From Bacillota bacterium (GTDB taxonomy: Bacteria > Bacillota > Clostridia > DSM-8532), in the NCBI GenBank assembly GCA_023410885.1, contig JAEYPI010000243.1:1-26699 (forward strand): 26,699 nucleotides of DNA, read 5' to 3'. The notes beneath the pieces were generated by a model. The model ran no database searches. It worked only from the letters and a program-made list of their open reading frames with translations, and was not told the DNA's origin. The position numbers were made by a program, and so were the translations under genes. Below are positions 7,877 through 15,775 of this stretch, in pieces. Every line of letters starts with the position of its first letter. Within the stretch, counting starts at the first letter, position 1.

Positions 7877-8875
7877 ATGAAGAGAATTCTTATCATTGGA
7901 ACCGGCGGCACCATCGCATCAAAAAAGCATTCCCTTGGCTTAAGGCCCGAGTTGGGAATTGACGAGCTTTTGCAATTATTGGGCATGCCTCAGGATAAAT
8001 GTTATCTTGAGGGTATCTCCCTGATGAGTATTGACAGCACTAATATGACCCCTGACAGATGGGTGAGTATGGCGCAATACATTCACCAGCATTACCCGCT
8101 TTTTGATGGCTTTGTCATTACCCATGGCACTGATACAATGGCCTATACAGCCGCCGCCCTCACCTATATTCTTCATAATCTTAATAAACCGGTGATCATA
8201 ACCGGCTCTCAATATCCCATTACCGAGACCCATACCGATGCCATACAGAATCTGACCGATGCCGTGTATTTTGCCATGGAAAACATACGCGGTGTTTTTA
8301 TTTGCTTTGACGGCCAATTAATCGCCGGAAACAGAGCTATTAAGGTGAAAACGAAATCCTATAATGCCTTTGAAAGTGTGAATTTCCCAGTTGTGGCGCG
8401 GATTAAGCACCAAAAGGTTCAATATGACAGCCATGTATTGGATCAGTTTCTACAAGCCAATTCTAGCGCGCCACTTGCCCTCCGTACCACCTATAATGAT
8501 CGTATCCTTGTTATTAAAATGATTCCCGGCATGCATGCCGATATCTTTGATTATATCCGGTCTCATTATGATGGCGTCATTATTGAAAGCTTTGGTCTTG
8601 GTGGCATTCCTAATAATGAATACAATATTACCGGAAAAATCAATGAGTTGATTGAGGCCGGTATCGTTGTTGTCCTGACCACCCAGTGCCTTGAAGAAGG
8701 TGTTGAGTACGGGGTCTATGAGGTCGGAAGCCAACTTCCAAAGGACAAGGTCATCATCGCGGGTGATTATAATACCGAGACCCTTGTGGCAAAAACCATG
8801 ATCGCCATGGGCAACTTTCAAACCATTGAAGAAATTAAAGCCTATATTGAAACCCCGTATACGTACTTGCCCTAA
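7877..8875 (+). CDS. ansA: Type I L-asparaginase
   Basis: A 332-residue cytoplasmic asparaginase that hydrolyses L-asparagine to aspartate and ammonia. The first catalytic motif is GTGGTIAS with nucleophile Thr12. The second is ITHGTDTMAYTAAAL with Thr85 and Asp86. Ser54 in SIDSTN is the substrate-binding Ser region. GNRAIKVKTKSYNAFES matches the family's conserved GxRxxK/AF stretch with Lys156. The absence of a signal peptide and the GITGSQYPITETHTDA-type loop (here TGSQYPITETHTDA) favour the type I cytoplasmic group over secreted type II enzymes. An AGGTG ribosome site sits 7 bases before the ATG. It stands alone, 175 bases after the TetR gene, and is closed by a clear terminator. The gene symbol is by family resemblance. 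Confidence 0.9.
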   Translation: MKRILIIGTGGTIASKKHSLGLRPELGIDELLQLLGMPQDKCYLEGISLMSIDSTNMTPDRWVSMAQYIHQHYPLFDGFVITHGTDTMAYTAAALTYILHNLNKPVIITGSQYPITETHTDAIQNLTDAVYFAMENIRGVFICFDGQLIAGNRAIKVKTKSYNAFESVNFPVVARIKHQKVQYDSHVLDQFLQANSSAPLALRTTYNDRILVIKMIPGMHADIFDYIRSHYDGVIIESFGLGGIPNNEYNITGKINELIEAGIVVVLTTQCLEEGVEYGVYEVGSQLPKDKVIIAGDYNTETLVAKTMIAMGNFQTIEEIKAYIETPYTYLP

Positions 8876-8886
8876 ACTCCAACGTC

Positions 8887-8911
8887 AAAAGCCGCTCAAA
8901 GAGCGGCTTTT
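8887..8911. terminator. Rho-independent bidirectional terminator
   Basis: AAAAGCCGCTC at 8887-8897 pairs perfectly with 8901-8911 around a 3-base AAA loop, giving an 11-bp stem with A and T flanks on both sides. It lies 11 bases after the asparaginase stop and 37 bases beyond the end of the convergent SDR gene, so it can serve both strands. Confidence 0.85.
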
Positions 8912-8948
8912 ATTTTATACATGATTGAGGGGGTCAACCAATATTACG

Positions 8949-9755
8949 TTATCCTCTGGTTTTTCCTCCAGCGACATTAATGGTAACACCATGTACGTAG
9001 CTAGCCCTTTCTGAGCACAAGAAGGCAACAACATTGGCTACTTCACTGAGCTTGCCGCTTCGGCCCATGGGGGTTGTGCTGGTGCTGCTGTAGCCATCAC
9101 GTAGCTTTTCAATGGTTATACCACGTGTATAGGCCAATGCGGTTTCATAGGAAAGAGTCCGTAGGTTGGTCGCTTCCAATATTCCTGGCGCTACGCCCAC
9201 AACACGTATCCCTTTTTTGCCCAACTCTTTGGCCCATGAGCGGGTTAAAGAGTTGACCGCATTCTTGGAAGCTGCGTAAACACTTTGCCCTTCTGAACCT
9301 TCAAGGCCGCTTTCTGAGGACATATTAATAATAATGCCTTGGCCTTGCTTGACCATTTCTTGTGCCACGGCCTGGGTACAGAAGAATACACCCTTCAAAT
9401 TAACATCCATCACTTTGTTCCAAACCGCTTCATCCAGCTCATATTGCTGAGCCTCATCTACCAATAAGCGGGGGATGTTGATTCCGGCGTTATTTACAAT
9501 CCCATCAATAGAGCCAAAGGCTTCTTTGGCCTTTGCTACCATGGCCTTTACGCTTTCGCGATCGGTCACATTGGTAACGATATATAATATGCGACCGTTG
9601 CTTTCGTCAAATTCGGGTTGGTTGGGGTTCATATCACAGACCACAACATTGGCACCATTGTGCAGTAATTCTTGCACAACAGCATGGCCAATCCCCGATG
9701 CACCACCGGTTACAATGATTGTTTTGTTTTCTAGCTTTAACCACGTTTGTTCCAT
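8949..9755 (-). CDS. SDR oxidoreductase, sorbitol-6-phosphate 2-dehydrogenase-like
   Basis: A 268-residue classical short-chain dehydrogenase. The cofactor motif is TGGASGIG at residues 16-23, Asp41 after the second strand favours NAD over NADP, NNAG lies at 88-91 and the catalytic Ser147, Tyr160 and Lys164 are present (YAASK). From memory, the motifs NNAGINIPRLLVD, SSESGLEGSEGQS and VAPGILEAT and the C-terminus NVAGGKTRG closely resemble Lactobacillales enzymes named sorbitol-6-phosphate 2-dehydrogenase (GutF-like). It is the last gene of the six-gene operon, 10 bases after the phosphodiesterase gene, with AAAGG upstream. In this setting it may oxidise a polyol or polyol phosphate released by the phosphodiesterase; that is inference. 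Confidence 0.88.
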   Translation of the reverse strand: MEQTWLKLENKTIIVTGGASGIGHAVVQELLHNGANVVVCDMNPNQPEFDESNGRILYIVTNVTDRESVKAMVAKAKEAFGSIDGIVNNAGINIPRLLVDEAQQYELDEAVWNKVMDVNLKGVFFCTQAVAQEMVKQGQGIIINMSSESGLEGSEGQSVYAASKNAVNSLTRSWAKELGKKGIRVVGVAPGILEATNLRTLSYETALAYTRGITIEKLRDGYSSTSTTPMGRSGKLSEVANVVAFLCSERASYVHGVTINVAGGKTRG

Positions 9756-9765
9756 GGATATATAC

Positions 9766-10521
9766 TTAACCTTTCTTCAACATTTGGGTGGTCATGCAGT
9801 TGGTCGGGATATAATCAAGTCCCATTTCAACCATGTCACGGACAGCCTCAGCGTTGTCCCCGGCTCGTAAGCATACCTTGACACCTACTGCATGTGCCTC
9901 TTCCAAAAGGCTCATAGGAAAGGCCTTGTAGTCAGGGTAATTAAAGGATACGCCGCTATTGCCTAATAGACTAAACCGTTCAACTGCTTCCCGACTTGAA
10001 AAAATGTGATGAATAAATACTTTTTTAGAAATTTCACGGGTTTTCTTCAAATGCTCTTCTTTTGAGCTGGAGATGACAATATCCTCTTCCCGGAAAAAGC
10101 GGCAAGCAGCTTCCAGGACATCTGCGATATCATCCGTCTTGGTTTCGATAAATGGAATGGCATGGTATTGCTTGCATATGGTCAGATACTCGTCAAAGGT
10201 CGGCATGCGTAATAAATCACCAGGCCAAGAAATATGACGGCTATCAACCTTCAGGCGAAGCTTTAAAAGCTCGTCATAGGTCATTTCGACAATTCGGCCA
10301 ACGCCATTATACATCGAATCTACAGTCGCATCATGATTGCACACCAGCACGCCATCCTTCGTTTTGTGCACATCGGTTTCAATGGCCCAAAATTCCGCTT
10401 CTCCGGCTGTCTGGAAGGCGGGTATCGAGTTTGCAGGTGCAACAGTTGCCAGACCCCGGTGCGCAATTAGAAGTGGGTTTTCATAAGTATTTTTTTGCAG
10501 GATCTTACTGTGGTCTTGCAT
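9766..10521 (-). CDS. Cytoplasmic glycerophosphodiester phosphodiesterase (GDPD family)
   Basis: A 251-residue enzyme that hydrolyses glycerophosphodiesters to glycerol-3-phosphate and an alcohol. All GDPD motifs are present: HRG at residues 21-23, Asn31, Glu48 and Asp50 (IETDV, metal ligands), HD at 63-64, and the later FIETK strand. It has no signal peptide, so it acts in the cytoplasm on imported substrate, like UgpQ in ugp operons. It follows the second permease gene by 7 bases and precedes the SDR gene by 10, so translation is probably coupled. The domain is strikingly similar to the GDPD domain inside the secreted protein encoded at 16874-20116; over one 39-residue block (ANSIP to DATVD) I count 26 identities by hand. 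The two appear to be paralogues acting inside and outside the cell. Confidence 0.93.
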   Translation of the reverse strand: MQDHSKILQKNTYENPLLIAHRGLATVAPANSIPAFQTAGEAEFWAIETDVHKTKDGVLVCNHDATVDSMYNGVGRIVEMTYDELLKLRLKVDSRHISWPGDLLRMPTFDEYLTICKQYHAIPFIETKTDDIADVLEAACRFFREEDIVISSSKEEHLKKTREISKKVFIHHIFSSREAVERFSLLGNSGVSFNYPDYKAFPMSLLEEAHAVGVKVCLRAGDNAEAVRDMVEMGLDYIPTNCMTTQMLKKG

Positions 10522-10528
10522 ATCTACC

Positions 10529-11359
10529 CTATCCTTTCACGCCACTTGTGGCAATACTTTCAACAAAGTATTTTTGGGTAAACAAGAAGAGTATAATAAC
10601 CGGAACAATAGCGCTGGCCGACGCAGTCATCATCAGGTTATACTCGTCCGTCATCTGCATCCAGAACTGGATACCAAGCGAGACTGTATAGTTCTTGCTG
10701 GACGGTAAGAAAATCAGCGCATTGAGATACTCATTCCATGAATTGATGAACGCAAGTACCGTAACGGTTACCATTGCAGGCTTTGTCAACGGCATCATGA
10801 CTTTATACCATATTTGAAAATGATTTGCACCATCCACCCGTGCTGCTTCCATGAGGGCTTGGGGCAAATTCATATAAAATTGCCGCAGCATAAAAATAGA
10901 GGTTACGTTAAAAAAGGCCGGTAGTATAAGAGACCATAGGGAGTTATAAATGCCAATACTTTTGAACAATACAAAACGGGGAATGATGGTTGCCTGTACA
11001 GGAATCATCATTGTGACCAACATTAAAATAAAAACAGTATTTTTACCCTTAAATTCAATCTTTGCCAGAGAGTATCCAGCCATAGACGAAATAAGTAACT
11101 GACCTAGTGTGCCAATGATGGCAATAAGACCTGAGTTGACATACAGCCTCCAAAAAGGCGCCTCTTTATTGGTCCATACTCTGACGTAGTTTTCCCATTG
11201 AATGTTATCTGGAATCCATTTAAAGCTAGTTGCAAAAACCTCCGGTCCGGTCTTTACAGAGGAGGACAGCATCCATAACAGGGGAAGCAAAAAGAGTATG
11301 CCACAAGCTGTGATCCAGATCGTATTGATCCACCGGACGATTTTATTTTGCTTTTTCAT
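10529..11359 (-). CDS. Sugar-type ABC permease, UgpE/MalG-like
   Basis: A 276-residue inner-membrane permease with about six hydrophobic segments (first at residues 12-33). The EAA loop reads EAARVDGA at 171-178. The C-terminus FTQKYFVESIATSGVKG has the VKG ending common to MalG-like permeases. It is preceded by the other permease gene with an 18-base gap and followed after 7 bases by the GDPD gene. With 11378-12253 it forms the channel of a family-1 sugar or glycerol-3-phosphate type importer. No ATPase gene is found in the operon, so a shared ATPase is expected. Glycerophosphodiesters are the likely substrate class because a GDPD directly follows, but the protein sequence itself does not prove this. 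Confidence 0.93.
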   Translation of the reverse strand: MKKQNKIVRWINTIWITACGILFLLPLLWMLSSSVKTGPEVFATSFKWIPDNIQWENYVRVWTNKEAPFWRLYVNSGLIAIIGTLGQLLISSMAGYSLAKIEFKGKNTVFILMLVTMMIPVQATIIPRFVLFKSIGIYNSLWSLILPAFFNVTSIFMLRQFYMNLPQALMEAARVDGANHFQIWYKVMMPLTKPAMVTVTVLAFINSWNEYLNALIFLPSSKNYTVSLGIQFWMQMTDEYNLMMTASASAIVPVIILFLFTQKYFVESIATSGVKG

Positions 11360-11377
11360 AGAAACAATCCTCCGAAC

Positions 11378-12253
11378 TTAATAGTCTTCCCTTTTTTTAT
11401 TAACACCGAACTGGATCAAGGTTACCACAAGAATAAGTGCTACTAATACCCATGATTCCGCACTGGCATATCCAAAGTTATAGGAGCGAAACCCGTTTGA
11501 ATAAATCTCTGTAACCAAGCTTGGAGCCGTACCTGACATACCCATAACATTGATTGAGGTAAAAACCTTGAATGCAGCAATAAGTCTAACGATGCAAAGA
11601 TAAAAGGTGGTGTGCGAAATCAGAGGAATCGTGATTCTTGTGAATTGTTGAAAGCTGTTTGCACCATCTATTTTACCTGCCTCGTAAAGCTCCTTTGGAA
11701 CATCCTGAAGAGCGGCCATGTAAACAATCAGACTAAAGCCTACACCGGCATAAACTAAGACACAGATAATAGGTATTTTGCTCAGCTGTGTACTGGTCAA
11801 CCAGTTGGGGACTTCACTCACTTTAAAGACATTGATCAAAACAGCATTAATGGGACCGTCGCTACGGAACAGAAAACGAAATACTGCCGTTAGTGCAACC
11901 ATGCTAGAAATATAAGGCACAAAGAAGGCCATACGATTGAACTTCTTAAAATTCACCTTATCATTGAGAAGATAGGCAAAAACCAATGCAATAATAATGG
12001 AGATGGGTGTCGTTGTGACGGCATATAGAATCGTATTTTTCAGTGCCATCATAAACTTGCGATCCGACGTGAAAAGCTTGATAAAGTTTTCGAAACCCAC
12101 CCACTTAAACCCAGAGAAACCGGATAGAAAATTCCATTTTGTAAATGCCGTTCCAAAGGACATCAGAATTGCAAATACAACCAATACCAGAAAGACAATG
12201 AGAGCCGGTGCAAGAAACAGCCAGCCAGCCAATGCTTCTTTCTTCTTATTCAT
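11378..12253 (-). CDS. Sugar-type ABC permease, UgpA/MalF-like
   Basis: A 291-residue permease, partner of the next gene. Hydrophobic segments are visible near residues 9-32, 72-94, 108-127, 160-181, 210-230 and 260-281. The EAA loop is EAGKIDGA at 191-198 followed by the TIP end. An AAGGAGAG ribosome site precedes the ATG. It is separated from the binding-lipoprotein gene upstream by 83 bases that contain a strong stem-loop, which may keep the lipoprotein message in excess over the permease part. Assigned to the carbohydrate uptake transporter-1 class by overall resemblance; the exact substrate is not readable. Confidence 0.93.
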   Translation of the reverse strand: MNKKKEALAGWLFLAPALIVFLVLVVFAILMSFGTAFTKWNFLSGFSGFKWVGFENFIKLFTSDRKFMMALKNTILYAVTTTPISIIIALVFAYLLNDKVNFKKFNRMAFFVPYISSMVALTAVFRFLFRSDGPINAVLINVFKVSEVPNWLTSTQLSKIPIICVLVYAGVGFSLIVYMAALQDVPKELYEAGKIDGANSFQQFTRITIPLISHTTFYLCIVRLIAAFKVFTSINVMGMSGTAPSLVTEIYSNGFRSYNFGYASAESWVLVALILVVTLIQFGVNKKREDY

Positions 12254-12278
12254 ATAGACTCTCCTTTATCTACCAACC

Positions 12279-12306
12279 CCGTATGCAGTCCAATGACTGC
12301 ATACGG
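12279..12306. repeat. 12-bp perfect stem-loop between binding-protein and permease genes
   Basis: CCGTATGCAGTC at 12279-12290 pairs exactly with 12295-12306 around a CAAT loop. It lies inside the operon, 30 bases after the lipoprotein stop. There is no T run on the minus strand after it, so it is more likely an RNA-stabilising or processing hairpin, or a leaky attenuator, than a full terminator. Importer operons often use such a hairpin to keep binding protein above permease levels. Confidence 0.7.
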
Positions 12307-12336
12307 AATTGATTTGGCCAGAACTCCAGCTGCTAA

Positions 12337-13746
12337 TTATTTGGCCGCATTAATGGCATCATCAGCAAGCTTCTTCATCTCAACAACCGCCTGATCAACG
12401 GTTAGCTCACCGGTAAACACATACTGTGAGTACTCATCGATGATGCTCTGAATCTCAGGAAATGCTACGATATAATCTTCGGAATAAGCAGGTTGACCCA
12501 CTGCAATTACATTTGCGATATAGCTATCAATATCGATCTTCTTATCAGCTGTTTCTCTTGAACCGAAAACAACTTCAAGAACCTCTTCAGGATTGACGCC
12601 TGTCCATGTTGCAGCATGACCTGCAGAATACATGTACTTGTTGCCGTATGTAGCACAGAACTTGGCAAAGGCATAGGCTGCTTCAGGGTCTTTAGCATTG
12701 TTAGCTACACCAACAAAAGAGTTCGGAATGGCGCCGCCCATATAATTTTTCTCGTCCTTTGCATTGACAGGGTAGGGAGCGTAGCCCAATTTGAAATTAG
12801 TTTCGATACCGGTAATGTAGCGGGTAATAATGGATTCAACACCTGAAGCCACTTCGCTGCTTATAATCTTATCTCTGGATTTGGTACTGTCAGCAAGGTA
12901 GGTTGCTTTTGAGTGCCAAATGCCTTCTTTTTCTGCATCAACTTCACGCTGTAAAACTTTAGCCCATAGGGGGTTGTCGAAATCAGAGGTGCCATCTTCC
13001 TTATAGAAGGCATTGAAGCCCTTGGATTGACGGATAGAATAGGTCCAATAGTCAATCTGATTGAAGTCAGTACCGCCATATACAACGGTCTTTCCGCTGG
13101 CATCACGCTCGGTCATAGCACGGCAGGCTTCCAGATATTCTTCCCAGGTCCATGATGTAGGCAGCGCGCCTAAACCAGCTTTATTCCACTTGTCCATATT
13201 AATGGCAACAAATATGGATAAACCACCGGAGGGGAAGACATAAGCTCTGTCATTATATTTATAGACATCGGTTCCCCATTCTTTAGCCAGGTCCAGATTA
13301 TCTGCCTTCAAGCGGTCAGTCAGATCCATCAGCATCCCGTTGCTCCAACGCTTAGCTGTATTGGCAACACCAAAGCTGAGAATTACATCGACTTCGGCTG
13401 CCATCATGGCAGTGTCAAGACCTAAGTTACCGTCTGCACTGTTTTTGTAGACGGTTGATTCAACTGTAACATTGGGATAATACTCGTTAAATTCCTTGAT
13501 AAGCGCATCGGTTCCGTTTTCGCCGGCAAAAGCGGTATAGAAACGAACCTTACCCGTTAAAGAAGCGGCATTTGAGTCGATGTATACGGGTTCGCCAGTT
13601 ACTTCTGGGGTTTGTGACGGCTCAGTGGTTGGTGAGCTGCTCGTTGACGGGGTCGGTTGGTTTGGTTCAACAGCTGTACTTCCACAGCCTGCAAACAAGC
13701 CAATAACCATGGTGAGTGCCAGTAGTAGCGAGATGAGTTTGTTCAT
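12337..13746 (-). CDS. Sugar-type extracellular solute-binding lipoprotein (family 1)
   Basis: A 469-residue lipoprotein. The signal peptide ends in LFAGC with the lipidated Cys at 21, then a Pro/Ser/Thr linker runs to about residue 50. The body shows SBP family 1 features: a GKVRFYTAFAGENGTDALIKEF-like opening (strand then helix), LGLDTAMMAAEVDVILSFG, and a PTSWTWEEYLEACRAMT segment typical of UgpB/MalE-class proteins. It is the second gene of the operon after the FAD oxidoreductase, with an AGGAGGAAAT ribosome site. It should capture the imported ligand at the outer membrane face and deliver it to the two permeases. Given the GDPD in the operon, the ligand may be a glycerophosphodiester or a polymer fragment; this is inferred from context only. 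Confidence 0.92.
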   Translation of the reverse strand: MNKLISLLLALTMVIGLFAGCGSTAVEPNQPTPSTSSSPTTEPSQTPEVTGEPVYIDSNAASLTGKVRFYTAFAGENGTDALIKEFNEYYPNVTVESTVYKNSADGNLGLDTAMMAAEVDVILSFGVANTAKRWSNGMLMDLTDRLKADNLDLAKEWGTDVYKYNDRAYVFPSGGLSIFVAINMDKWNKAGLGALPTSWTWEEYLEACRAMTERDASGKTVVYGGTDFNQIDYWTYSIRQSKGFNAFYKEDGTSDFDNPLWAKVLQREVDAEKEGIWHSKATYLADSTKSRDKIISSEVASGVESIITRYITGIETNFKLGYAPYPVNAKDEKNYMGGAIPNSFVGVANNAKDPEAAYAFAKFCATYGNKYMYSAGHAATWTGVNPEEVLEVVFGSRETADKKIDIDSYIANVIAVGQPAYSEDYIVAFPEIQSIIDEYSQYVFTGELTVDQAVVEMKKLADDAINAAK

Positions 13747-13775
13747 ATTAATTTCCTCCTATTGTCTATTTACTC

Positions 13776-13799
13776 AATCTGCATAAATTTTAGCAGATT
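13776..13799. repeat. Short inverted repeat before the binding-protein gene
   Basis: AATCTGC at 13776-13782 pairs with GCAGATT at 13793-13799 around a 10-base AT-rich loop, in the 78-base gap between the FAD oxidoreductase stop and the lipoprotein start. On the minus strand TTGACT lies just upstream, so an internal promoter is possible but not clear. Confidence 0.35.
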
Positions 13800-13824
13800 A
13801 TAGCGAGTCAATAAAAATGAGATT

Positions 13825-15639
13825 TTATCGTACTTCAAAAGCAAAGATACGAGCTGTTGAACTACCATAGTCGGTGGTCTTTTTCTCGCTGTGGAAGGTG
13901 GAAAGCGGAACAAAACGGATGGCCTTAGTTGTCACATCAATATTTTGGCGAATAAATCTTTGGTAATTATTCTTGGTTTCATAAACGGTTGTCCACTCAT
14001 TCTGCTCATTAAGGGCCTCAATGCAGTAGGACTTCACCAAACAGGTTGGGAATCCAAAGGTTGTTCTATTATGGGAGAGCGGGAAGAACAAAACCGATGA
14101 GGTATTAAGACCATCGGGGTTTCCTTCCACATGTTCACGGTTTAGGTCACTATCCAAAACAAGTCTAAACTGTGTAATATGCGTGGGCTGATCAAAGGTA
14201 TAGGTAATAGCTTTATTGGTTTTTCCACAATAGCCGTTGTAATGACCCCATATCTGTCGGTCAATTCCGTTATGAAGCTGGCTGCAATCGCCATAATCAC
14301 AAGTGAGCTTAGCTTGTCTGGAAATCAGAGAAATTTCACGGCGTAATCCGGGAAGGAAGCAGTCGTCCTCCATCAGAATGGCTTGAATCTCCTCAATTTT
14401 TTCCTGACCGGCCTGGCGTGGTGTTAAGCCATACTTAACAGCAACAGTTGCACCGGTACCCGCTGCCTGACCTAAAACACCCACTGTACCCATAACACGT
14501 GTAGTGCTCATGCCCACATGAGTCGCGCTGATGTTACGGCCTGCAAACATGAGATTTGGAACATTAACGGAGTATAAACAACGAAACGGAATACCATAGG
14601 GCTCAGAAAGCCTGCGTTTTCTTAAGTGCTTACCTTCTTTTGCGTCCATATTAAAGCCGCCGGGAAGATGGTCATCAATTTGCCAACCCCCATAAGCTAC
14701 GGTATCCTTAAATACAGCAGGTTTTTCCACATCATTCTGAGTCAGGATATAGTCGCCCACATATCTACGGCTTTCTCTCTTTCCAGGGAGAAAACCTACC
14801 CATTCTAATTCCCAATTTTCTGCACCATGGTCACCCCAGTTTTTGATATGATCCCATGCGCCAAAAGCAATTTTTAATAGCTCATCCCGGATTTCTTCCG
14901 TATCATCAATGGAATTTTGTTCACCTCCCAGCTCAACCCAGTATAAATTCGTATTAATAGCGCGGATATTATGGGGTTTGTTTTTAATATCGTCCTCTGT
15001 TTTAAAAGTATAAGCCCAGGTTGGAGGTGTATAGGATACAGGATGATCCATTTCTCTTATTTGAAGCAGCAGACTCATGCCCATGGTTTTACGATCTGCT
15101 ACTTCAACACCAAACTCCTCATTAAATTCAGTCTTTTCCTCTCGACCCACACGATATTCTGCACCAGTAAGGGGTGCTAAAATGCTATCTCCTGAGCAAT
15201 CGATAAAAACCTTGGCCTTTACCTTATGCCATTTGTAGGTTGTTAATTGAAAGCCGGTTACACTTTCAATTTGTCCATCCTTCATGGATGCGTTGCAACA
15301 GGAACAGTTAAGTAATAGGTCTATGTTAGGCTCAAAGCGTACTTTCTCGTAAAGAATGCTATCCCAGATGCTATAATTACGCTTGGGGTTTCGGTACATA
15401 TTTTCAAGTAGCAGTTCTTCCATTATACCAGTTTCCTGCAAGTCACGAACACGAGTACCAGCTCCACTTATCCACATACGGATTTCTGAACTGGCATTAC
15501 CGCCTAAAACCGGGCGATCATGCATTAATGTAACCTTTGCACCATTTCTTGCCGCAGCAATAGCTGCAAACATACCACCGATGCCGCCGCCCACTACACA
15601 AATGTCCGTTTGATGCTCTACTGTCTTCAAAACATTCAT
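13825..15639 (-). CDS. FAD-dependent oxidoreductase (PF12831-like) with C-terminal beta-sandwich-like region
   Basis: A 604-residue flavoprotein. The FAD-binding GxGxxG is at residues 17-22 (VVGGGIGG), followed by RPVLGGNASSEIRMWISGAG (residues 41-60), a signature of the PF12831 'FAD dependent oxidoreductase' family found in many carbohydrate-utilisation loci. KVFIDCSGDS and a C-proximal NLMFAGRNISATHVG strand complete the FAD site. Residues about 460-604 look like a separate beta-sandwich (discoidin-like) region, for example ITYTFDQPTHITQFRLVLD. No signal peptide is present, so it is probably cytoplasmic. It is the first gene of the six-gene operon and divergent from the AraC gene. Its substrate is unknown; it does not have the architecture of glycerol-3-phosphate dehydrogenase GlpD. 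It may oxidise the sugar or alcohol moiety of the imported compound. Confidence 0.88.
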   Translation of the reverse strand: MNVLKTVEHQTDICVVGGGIGGMFAAIAAARNGAKVTLMHDRPVLGGNASSEIRMWISGAGTRVRDLQETGIMEELLLENMYRNPKRNYSIWDSILYEKVRFEPNIDLLLNCSCCNASMKDGQIESVTGFQLTTYKWHKVKAKVFIDCSGDSILAPLTGAEYRVGREEKTEFNEEFGVEVADRKTMGMSLLLQIREMDHPVSYTPPTWAYTFKTEDDIKNKPHNIRAINTNLYWVELGGEQNSIDDTEEIRDELLKIAFGAWDHIKNWGDHGAENWELEWVGFLPGKRESRRYVGDYILTQNDVEKPAVFKDTVAYGGWQIDDHLPGGFNMDAKEGKHLRKRRLSEPYGIPFRCLYSVNVPNLMFAGRNISATHVGMSTTRVMGTVGVLGQAAGTGATVAVKYGLTPRQAGQEKIEEIQAILMEDDCFLPGLRREISLISRQAKLTCDYGDCSQLHNGIDRQIWGHYNGYCGKTNKAITYTFDQPTHITQFRLVLDSDLNREHVEGNPDGLNTSSVLFFPLSHNRTTFGFPTCLVKSYCIEALNEQNEWTTVYETKNNYQRFIRQNIDVTTKAIRFVPLSTFHSEKKTTDYGSSTARIFAFEVR

Positions 15640-15654
15640 TTTAATTATCCATCC

Positions 15655-15684
15655 TTGACAATCCCGGGAGTTTTTTTATACTAT
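15655..15684 (+). promoter_or_regulatory. Candidate sigma-A promoter of the AraC gene
   Basis: A consensus TTGACA at 15655-15660 and TACTAT at 15679-15684 are 18 bases apart, reading toward the AraC gene. The predicted start near 15691 gives an 85-base leader holding both copies of the TATGTGAT direct repeat. The -10 box overlaps that of the opposite promoter. Confidence 0.6.
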
Positions 15685-15706
15685 GAATATAACATGCATA
15701 AATCAA
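15678..15706 (-). promoter_or_regulatory. Candidate promoter of the FAD oxidoreductase/importer/GDPD operon
   Basis: On the minus strand TTGATT (15706-15701) and TAGTAT (15683-15678) are 17 bases apart, upstream of the operon start at 15639. The weak -35 and the repeat placed just upstream (15720-15749) fit an activator-dependent promoter. The -10 shares its base pairs with the AraC promoter. Confidence 0.55.
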
Positions 15707-15719
15707 AAGAAAATCATGC

Positions 15720-15749
15720 TATGTGATGTGTAATCTTCGGATATGTGAT
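15720..15749 (+). promoter_or_regulatory. Direct repeat TATGTGAT x2, 22-bp period: candidate AraC-protein binding site
   Basis: TATGTGAT occurs at 15720-15727 and again at 15742-15749, exactly 22 bases apart, which places both on the same helix face as expected for a dimeric AraC-family protein. The first copy ends near the -35 box of the leftward operon promoter (13 bases away); the second lies 16 bases before the AraC ribosome site. A similar pair with the same period is found at 20351-20380. Confidence 0.5.
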
Positions 15750-15775
15750 ATTGTAGGAAGCAACCAGGAGGCAAC

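Noticed and set aside
13825..15639. Identification of the FAD enzyme as glycerol-3-phosphate dehydrogenase GlpD
   Set aside because: Attractive next to a GDPD, but the RPVLGGNASSEIRMW signature and the C-terminal sandwich fit the PF12831 family, not GlpD.
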